A program made the position numbers and the translations under genes. From RAM1 sp041905405 (GTDB lineage Bacteria > Pseudomonadota > Gammaproteobacteria > Burkholderiales > Burkholderiaceae_C), in assembly GCA_041905405.1 (NCBI GenBank), contig JAYRLC010000002.1:62001-126000 (forward strand): a DNA stretch of 64,000 bases. Reading direction: 5' to 3'. Positions 58,875-64,000 of the stretch are shown here, in pieces (the first letter of the stretch is position 1; each line of letters starts with the position of its first letter). Below the pieces are notes generated by a model that had not been told where the DNA came from, ran no database searches, and saw only the letters and a program-made list of their open reading frames with translations.

Positions 58875-60337
58875 AGATATTCCAGCGGGAGCAGCGCTCG
58901 CTGTTCGGCGAGATTCTCGACTGGATGCTCACGCCGCTGATGCTGCTCTTGCCGGTGGCGCTGGCGCTGACCTGGCTGGTGGCGCAGAGCATCGCGGGCA
59001 AGCCGTTCGACCGCGCGCTGGAATACAACGTGCGCGTGCTGTCCCAACTGGTCACGGTAAGCAGCCAGCGCGTGCAGTTCAATCTGCCGCAGCCTGCGCG
59101 CGAAATCCTGCGGGCTGACGACTCCGACCTCATCTACTACCAGGTGCTGGGGCCGCGCGGCGAGCTGCTGGGCGGCGAGCGCGACTTTCCCCCGCCGCCC
59201 GAAGGCGAAAAGCCCCTGCCCAACGACGCGCAGGCGCGCGAGGTTCACCTGCGTGATGCCGAGATGCGCGGCCAGGACGTGCGCGTGGCCTACATCTGGG
59301 TGAGGCTGGACATGCCAGGCGATCCGCAGGCGCTGGTGCAGGTGGCCGAAACGCGCGAAAAGCGCTCGGTGCTGGCCACCGAAATCATCAAGGGCGTGCT
59401 GCTGCCCCAGCTCGTGCTGCTGCCGCTGGCGGTGCTGCTGGTGTGGCTGGCGCTCGTGCGCGGCATCAAACCGCTGTCGCAGCTCGAAGAGCGCATCCGC
59501 GCGCGCAAGCCCGACGACCTGAGCCCGCTGGACGACCATGCGGTGCCGATGGAGGTGGCGCCACTGGTGTCCTCGGTCAACGACCTGCTCACGCGGCTGA
59601 AGGACTCCATCGCCACCCAGAAGCGCTTTCTGGCCGACGCCGCGCACCAGCTCAAGACGCCGCTGGCGGGCCTGCGCATGCAGGCCGACCTGGCCCAGCG
59701 CGAAGGCGGCAGCGCCGACGAGCTCAAGCAGTCGCTGCAGCAGATCGGCCGCGCCAGCATCCGCGCCACGCACACGGTCAACCAGCTGCTGGCGCTGGCC
59801 CGCGCCGAGAGCAGCGGCGCGGTGCTTGCGCGGCTGCCCTGCGATATCGCCCGGATCACCATCGACGCGGTGCACGATTCACTGCCGCGCGCGATGGACC
59901 ACCGGCTGGACCTGGGCTATGACGGCGCCGAGCCCGGTGCGCCGGGCGTGGTGATCGCGGGCAACCCGACGCTGCTCAAGGAAATGGTGCGCAACCTGCT
60001 GGACAACGCCATCAACTACACGCCATCGTCCCCCGAACGGCAGGGCGTGATCACCGCGCGCGTGCTGGCCGATCCGTTCGGCCATGTGCTGATCCTGCAG
60101 GTGGAAGATTCCGGCCCCGGCATTCCCGAGTCCGAGCGCGAGCTGGTGTTCCAGCCGTTTTACCGGGCGCTGGGCACCAACGTGGATGGATCAGGCCTGG
60201 GCCTGCCCATTGTGCTGGAAATCGCCAGCCAGCACGGCGCGACCATCACGCTGGAGGACGCGCACCCGGGCCAGCCGTCGCCGGGCCTGCGGGTGAGCTT
60301 GCGCTTTTCGACCGATCAGGACGCAGGCGGCTCGTAA
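58871..60337 (+). CDS. Sensor histidine kinase (TctE-like)
   Basis: A 488-residue inner-membrane kinase partner of the preceding regulator. Helix 1 (LTPLMLLLPVALALTWLVA) and helix 2 (VLLPQLVLLPLAVLLVWLAL, about 177-196) bracket a periplasmic sensor domain. A short HAMP-like linker, the phosphorylated His (about 259, FLADAAHQLKTPLAGLRMQ) and the ATP-binding N, G1 and G2 boxes (NLLDNAINYTP, VEDSGPGIPESER, GSGLGLPIVLEIA) follow. The last 22 nt overlap the convergent GST gene tail to tail. Confidence 0.92.
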
Positions 60338-60981
60338 AGGTTCAGCTTGAGCCGCTCGCGCTCCATGGCGCGCTGCACCGCCGGCAACAGGGCGACGCGC
60401 TGCACGTGCGCCCACAGCAGCGGGCACGCGGCGGGGTCCAGGCCCGCAATGCTGCCCCAGCGCAGCAGCGTCAGGGCATAGGCGTCCAGCGGGCCGAACG
60501 CGTCACCACCGAGCCAGGCACGGCCCTGGTCCTGCGCAGCCAGCATCAGCGCTTCCAGCTCGGTCAGCATGCCGGCGTAAAGCTGCGTGTTGTAGGCCTT
60601 CAGGTCGGCGTGCAGCGCCGGCTTGTCGGTGAATTTCCAGGGCATGAAGATGTGGGTGAACGTGGGATGCACCGTGTTGTTCATCCACGCCAGCGTCTCC
60701 ATCACCCGGGCGCGCGCCAACGGTTCGCGCGGCAGGAAACCCGCCTGCGGAAAGCGGTCGGCCAGGTAGCCGACGATCGCCACGATCTGCGTGATGACCT
60801 CGCCGCCGTCCACCAGCACCGGCACCTGGCTGCGCGGGTTGACGGCCTTGTAGTCGGGGCCGTAGTTTTCCTGCTTGTGGATTTTCACCAGCACGGGCTC
60901 GAAGGGCTCGCCCACGGTTTCCAGCAAGGTATGTGGCACGAAGGAACAGGCGCCGGGCGCGAAGTACAGCTTGAGCGTCAT
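60316..60981 (-). CDS. Glutathione S-transferase family protein
   Basis: A 221-residue GST. The N-terminal domain begins MTLKLYFAPGACSFVPHTLL with the active-site Ser/Cys region APGACSF (beta-class-like), then NPRSQVPVLVDGGEVITQ for glutathione binding; the helical C-terminal domain has LGGDAFGPLDAYALTLLRWG. ATG 60981 is the start since the fold begins there; the open frame extends upstream over the SPOR gene without domain content. It is the last gene of the SET-birA-SPOR group, 20 nt downstream of the SPOR gene. Confidence 0.88.
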   Translation of the reverse strand: MTLKLYFAPGACSFVPHTLLETVGEPFEPVLVKIHKQENYGPDYKAVNPRSQVPVLVDGGEVITQIVAIVGYLADRFPQAGFLPREPLARARVMETLAWMNNTVHPTFTHIFMPWKFTDKPALHADLKAYNTQLYAGMLTELEALMLAAQDQGRAWLGGDAFGPLDAYALTLLRWGSIAGLDPAACPLLWAHVQRVALLPAVQRAMERERLKLNLYEPPAS

Positions 60982-61000
60982 CGTCGGTCTCCTTGAAAAA

Positions 61001-61654
61001 TCAGCGGCATGCGCGCAGCGGCTTGCCGCCCAGCACGGAGCGGATCTCCTCCAGCCGCGGCCGCAGCGCGTCGTCCACCACGGGCAGGCGCAGCACCTGG
61101 CCGCGGACTTCTTCGCGCTCCTGCACGACGCGGGCGGTGCGCACGCCGCGCTGGGCCAGCCGGTCCAGTTGCTGCTGGGCCGCCGCCTGGCTGGCAAAAC
61201 CGCCCAGCGACAGGCCGGGCTCCAGCGCCGCACTGGACGGGCTTTCAAACGACACACCAAGCTGGCGCAGCTCGGCCTTCTTGCGGTTGACTGCGTCAGG
61301 GGTCAGGTATTTGCCCATGTAGATGATCCAGCGCGCGGGCTCGACCGCGGCGTCCAGCGTCCAGGCGCCGGCCGGCAGCAGCGGCTCCATGCCCTGGCGC
61401 ACCGACGCAGCCTGTTTGTCGTCGAACAGGCCGGCCTGCAGGCATTCGGGCGCGCGCGGCGCCTGGTTGGACTCGATCCGCCGCGCTTCGTCGGCGCCGA
61501 TCAGGCGCAGCGCCTCGGGACGGATCTGCTGCGTCAGCCGCTGGGGCTCGGCCTGCTGCGTGGGCGCGGCGCCCCAGGACCGCAGCAGCCCTTGCGCCCA
61601 GGCGAAGTACAGGCCGTTGGCCAGCAGCAGGACCAGAACCGCCAGGCGCAGCAT
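61001..61654 (-). CDS. SPOR-domain protein
   Basis: A 217-residue single-pass envelope protein: N-terminal helix MLRLAVLVLLLANGLYFAWA, a disordered periplasmic linker, and a C-terminal SPOR-like repeat (about 105-195; WIIYMGKYLTPDAVNRKKAE, SLGGFASQAAAQQQLDRLAQ). SPOR domains bind glycan strands lacking stem peptides at the division septum. The start codon is one base from the birA stop, so the two genes are coupled. Specific role unknown. Confidence 0.85.
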   Translation of the reverse strand: MLRLAVLVLLLANGLYFAWAQGLLRSWGAAPTQQAEPQRLTQQIRPEALRLIGADEARRIESNQAPRAPECLQAGLFDDKQAASVRQGMEPLLPAGAWTLDAAVEPARWIIYMGKYLTPDAVNRKKAELRQLGVSFESPSSAALEPGLSLGGFASQAAAQQQLDRLAQRGVRTARVVQEREEVRGQVLRLPVVDDALRPRLEEIRSVLGGKPLRACR

Positions 61655-61655
61655 G

Positions 61656-62432
61656 TCAGCTCCCCGCCGCCGGGTCCCGCGGACGCACGCTGATCTCGGA
61701 GCCGGTAACCTGTTTCATGCCGCCGGCAGTATGCACCAGCAGCGCGCCATCGGGGCCCACGCCGGCGGCCGTGCCTTGCATGCCGTCGCTCAGGGCCACC
61801 CCGCGCCCGGCCAGCGCATCGCGCGCCGCGAACCGCTCGCGGAAGGCCGCGAAGCCCTGCGATTCGAATTGCTGCAGCGCCTGCACCAGCGCCGGGACAA
61901 TGCACGCCAGGATCGCGGGCGCGTCGTCGGCGGGCCGCAGTTCCTGGGTCCAGGCCGGCGCGGTGGACAGGCCGTCGGCCGTGCGCGGCCAAACGTTGAT
62001 GCCCACGCCCACCACCACAAAGCGCGCCGCCCCGGCGCCGCCCGCGCCAGCAGTCTCGATCAGGATGCCAGCCAGCTTGCGGTCAGCCAGCCACAGGTCG
62101 TTGGGCCATTTGATGCGCAGGTCCGGGTGCAGGCTGTCGGCCAGCGCCACCCCCACGGCCAGCGACAGGCCCGACCAGTCGCGCGGCGCCATCGGCAGGC
62201 CCAGGGAAAAGGTCAGCGACGCACCCGGCTCGCTGGCCCAGGGCCGGTTCAGCCGGCCGCGGCCCGCCGTCTGGCGTTCGGCCACCAGCAACACCGGCTC
62301 GGTCTGGCCCGCGCGCGCGCGGCGCATGAGTTCGGTGTTGGACGAGTCGATTTCAGGCAGGACCTCGACCGTGAAGCCCGGCAGGACGGGTGCCACGGCC
62401 TCCCAGATCGCCTCGGCCCCCCACTTGATCAT
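61656..62432 (-). CDS. birA: Biotin-[acetyl-CoA-carboxylase] ligase
   Basis: Attaches biotin to the carrier protein of acetyl-CoA carboxylase via biotinyl-AMP. The 258-residue protein has ERQTAGRGRLNRPW (biotin/ATP loop), IKWPNDLWLADRKLAGILIE and VVGVGINVWPR, followed by the small C-terminal domain. There is no N-terminal DNA-binding domain, so it is a monofunctional ligase and not a repressor. ATG 62432 overlaps the SET gene stop (ATGA), fixing the start. Confidence 0.93.
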   Translation of the reverse strand: MIKWGAEAIWEAVAPVLPGFTVEVLPEIDSSNTELMRRARAGQTEPVLLVAERQTAGRGRLNRPWASEPGASLTFSLGLPMAPRDWSGLSLAVGVALADSLHPDLRIKWPNDLWLADRKLAGILIETAGAGGAGAARFVVVGVGINVWPRTADGLSTAPAWTQELRPADDAPAILACIVPALVQALQQFESQGFAAFRERFAARDALAGRGVALSDGMQGTAAGVGPDGALLVHTAGGMKQVTGSEISVRPRDPAAGS

Positions 62433-62923
62433 TTCGCGGCACGCCTGCTTTTGCCGCGCTTGGGCGCCAGCAGCGTGCCGCGGCAGGCCTTGGCGCCGCA
62501 CCAGCAGGGGTATTCGGCCTTGAGCTTGGGGGTGTAGGGCGCGTCGATGATCAGGCCGTAGTCATAGTTCAGCTCTTCGCCGGCGTGGATGTTGCGCAGC
62601 GCCTTGATGAACACGCGGCCGCCTTCCTCGTCGGCCTCGCAGTTGGGATCGCAGCTGTGGTTGATCCAGCGCGACGAGTTGCCGCCGTGCTTGGCGTCGA
62701 TGACCCGGTGCTCGTCGATGTGGAAGTAGAACGTATGGTTGGGGTCCTTGGGGTCGTGCGGATGGCGGCGCAGCGCCTCTTTCCAGGTGATGACCTCGCC
62801 CACATATTCAATGAGGGTTTCGCCTTCGGCGATGTCCTGCACCGCGAACACCCCCTTGCCGTGGACGCCCGAACGGCGGGTCTGGATGCGGCGGGCAGGG
62901 CTGGCGGGGGATTTGGCAGGCAT
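62429..62923 (-). CDS. SET-domain protein lysine methyltransferase
   Basis: A 164-residue SET protein. Motifs: RRSGVHGKGVFAVQDIAEGE, the cofactor-binding NHSCDPNCEADEE, GEELNYDYGL and a post-SET-like Cys cluster YPCWCGAKACRGTLL that likely binds zinc. Such small SET proteins occur in bacteria as well as eukaryotes; substrates in bacteria are largely unknown. Start ATG 62923 is chosen as the first Met before the fold; no strong ribosome site is seen. It is coupled to birA by ATGA and divergent from the thioredoxin-like gene across an alternating purine/pyrimidine tract. Confidence 0.88.
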   Translation of the reverse strand: MPAKSPASPARRIQTRRSGVHGKGVFAVQDIAEGETLIEYVGEVITWKEALRRHPHDPKDPNHTFYFHIDEHRVIDAKHGGNSSRWINHSCDPNCEADEEGGRVFIKALRNIHAGEELNYDYGLIIDAPYTPKLKAEYPCWCGAKACRGTLLAPKRGKSRRAAK

Positions 62924-62947
62924 GAAGGGAAAACTCTGGTAAGTTGA

Positions 62948-62994
62948 ATGTGCACACACGTGCGCGTGCGTGCATGCGCGTATGCGTACGCGCG
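62948..62994. repeat. 47-nt alternating purine-pyrimidine (Z-DNA-prone) tract
   Basis: Every base from 62948 to 62994 alternates purine and pyrimidine without a break, mostly CG, TG/CA and a few TA steps (GTGCGCGTGCGTGCATGCGC within it). It lies between the start of the SET gene and the start of the thioredoxin-like gene. Such tracts adopt left-handed DNA readily under negative supercoiling. Confidence 0.85.
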
Positions 62995-63029
62995 AGGAAC
63001 CGCGATTCTAGTTAAAGGTCAAGACAGTC

Positions 63030-63569
63030 ATGAACACTCCAGGGCTTACCCGCCGCCATCTGCTGGCCGCCACCGCGCTGGCGGGCGCGGGCCTGGGCGC
63101 CCAGGCCCAGGGCAACAGCAGTCCGTCGCCCGGCGACGCGCGCGCGCCGGCGCTGCCGGCGGTGGGCGCCGCACTGGCGCTCGCCGACGTGAAGCTGCTG
63201 GATGGCAGCATGTTTCGTGCCGCCTCGGCGCAGGGCCAGGTCGTGGTGGTGTACTGGTGGGCCAGCTGGTGCCCCTACTGCGCCGTCCAAAGTCCGAACA
63301 TAGAGGCCCTGTGGCGCAAGGAGCGCGCGCGGGGCCTGCAGGTGCTGGCGCTGTCCATTGACCGGACGGCCGAAGCTGCCTCAGACTATCTGAAGAAAAA
63401 AGGCTACACGTTCCCGGCGGCGATGCTGACGCCGGAAGTGGCTAAAGTGCTGCCCAAACCCAAGGGGCTGCCCGTGGTCGTGGTGCGCGGACGCAGCGGC
63501 AAGGTGGTGCTGGCGGAGGCAGGGGAAATGCTCCCCGATGACATTGAAGGATTGGCAAAGTTTCTATGA
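63030..63569 (+). CDS. TlpA-like thiol-disulfide oxidoreductase with Tat signal
   Basis: A 179-residue periplasmic thioredoxin-fold protein. The N-terminus MNTPGLTRRHLLAATALAGA has the twin-Arg RRHLL motif of a Tat signal, and the active site is Cys81-Pro-Tyr-Cys84 (WASWCPYCAVQSP), with the cis-Pro region KPKGLPVVVVRGRSGKVV. TlpA-like proteins reduce disulfides, for example during cytochrome maturation. It overlaps topB (ATGA at 63566-63569), an odd partnership but compatible with simple packing. Confidence 0.88.
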   Translation: MNTPGLTRRHLLAATALAGAGLGAQAQGNSSPSPGDARAPALPAVGAALALADVKLLDGSMFRAASAQGQVVVVYWWASWCPYCAVQSPNIEALWRKERARGLQVLALSIDRTAEAASDYLKKKGYTFPAAMLTPEVAKVLPKPKGLPVVVVRGRSGKVVLAEAGEMLPDDIEGLAKFL

Positions 63570-64000
63570 CGAAGACGTTGGTGATTGCAGAGAAGCCGTC
63601 GGTGGCGCAGGACATCGTGCGCGCGCTCACGCCCGTGGCGGGCAAGTTCGAGAAGCACGACGAGTTTTTCGAGAGTGAGCAGTACGTCGTGACCAGCGCC
63701 GTGGGCCACCTGGTGGAGATCCAGGCGCCCGAGCAGTTCGACGTGAAGCGCGGCAAGTGGAGCTTTGCCCACCTGCCGGTGATTCCGCCGTTCTTTGACT
63801 TGAAGCCTGTGGACAAGACCAAGACGCGGCTGAATGCCGTGGTCAAGCAGGCGCGCCGCAAGGACGTGACGGCCCTGGTCAACGCCTGTGACGCGGGGCG
63901 CGAGGGTGAGCTGATCTTTCGCCTGATCGAGCAGTACGCCGGCGCCGAAAAGGCTGGCAAGCACGTGCCGTTGGGCAAACCGGTCAAGCGGCTGTGGCTG
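63566..64000 (+). CDS. topB: DNA topoisomerase III (type IA), 5' part
   Basis: The gene starts at ATG 63566 and runs off the right edge, with 145 codons visible. The Toprim domain is clear: KTLVIAEKPSVAQDIVRAL with its catalytic Glu, and the acidic DAGREGELIFRLIEQY motif with the metal-binding Asp-x-x-x-Glu pattern. VVTSAVGHLVEIQAPEQF lies between. The active-site Tyr and C-terminal region are outside the window. TopB decatenates DNA and resolves replication and recombination intermediates. Confidence 0.93.
   Translation, partial: MTKTLVIAEKPSVAQDIVRALTPVAGKFEKHDEFFESEQYVVTSAVGHLVEIQAPEQFDVKRGKWSFAHLPVIPPFFDLKPVDKTKTRLNAVVKQARRKDVTALVNACDAGREGELIFRLIEQYAGAEKAGKHVPLGKPVKRLWL

Overview
The window reads as chromosomal DNA of a high-GC betaproteobacterium, most likely Burkholderiales and probably Comamonadaceae. 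This rests on recognisable gene families and gene order (yhdP/glnE, purB-yaeQ, the short type-2 ArgC, recA-recX, sucCD) and on dense, GC-rich, tightly packed coding. No phage, IS element, CRISPR array, tRNA or rRNA was recognised. Gene calls come from reading translations and motifs by eye; no database search was run.

Layout. 1-8.1 kb: minus-strand yhdP, a nitrilase-family amidase and the start of a membrane sensor, divergent from glnE. 8.1-8.7 kb: a non-coding stretch with two related elements, each closed by its own perfect terminal inverted repeat. 8.7-14.4 kb: a tripartite RND efflux operon. 14.4-18.0 kb: two unrecognised large proteins with Pro/Ser/Thr-rich N-termini and matching upstream motifs (possible secreted effectors). 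18-19.4 kb: rfaE2 and a ferritin-like diiron protein. 19.5-29 kb: a photo-oxidative-stress type cluster: Fe-S photolyase with a tiny DUF2256 gene, a glutathione peroxidase and an eight-gene operon (FAD oxidoreductase, DUF1365, cfa-like methyltransferase, chalcone-isomerase-like, MFS, DUF3833, SDR, NTF2-like). 29-36.4 kb: GST, purB-yaeQ, a DUF3717/DUF1289 protein, a yybP-ykoY-type riboswitch in front of terC, a small membrane protein, bepA and moaC.

36.4-51.9 kb is one long minus-strand region that looks functionally connected. In transcription order it holds a CHASE2 Ser/Thr kinase, a PP2C phosphatase, a tandem FHA protein, a CHASE2 adenylate cyclase, a cyclic-nucleotide phosphodiesterase, a GAF-fused GspE/PilB ATPase, four type IV pilins in two tandemly duplicated pairs each with its own sigma-54 promoter, and two PglL-like O-oligosaccharyltransferases. 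The likely theme is a glycosylated type IV pilin system governed by phospho-threonine and cAMP signalling.

52-64 kb is mostly housekeeping: a second terC, sucCD, argC, recX/recA (LexA box over the recA promoter), a MarR regulator, a two-component pair, a GST, a SPOR protein, birA, a SET-domain methyltransferase, a Tat-type thioredoxin-like protein and the start of topB. A 47-nt perfect alternating purine/pyrimidine tract lies between the divergent SET and thioredoxin genes.
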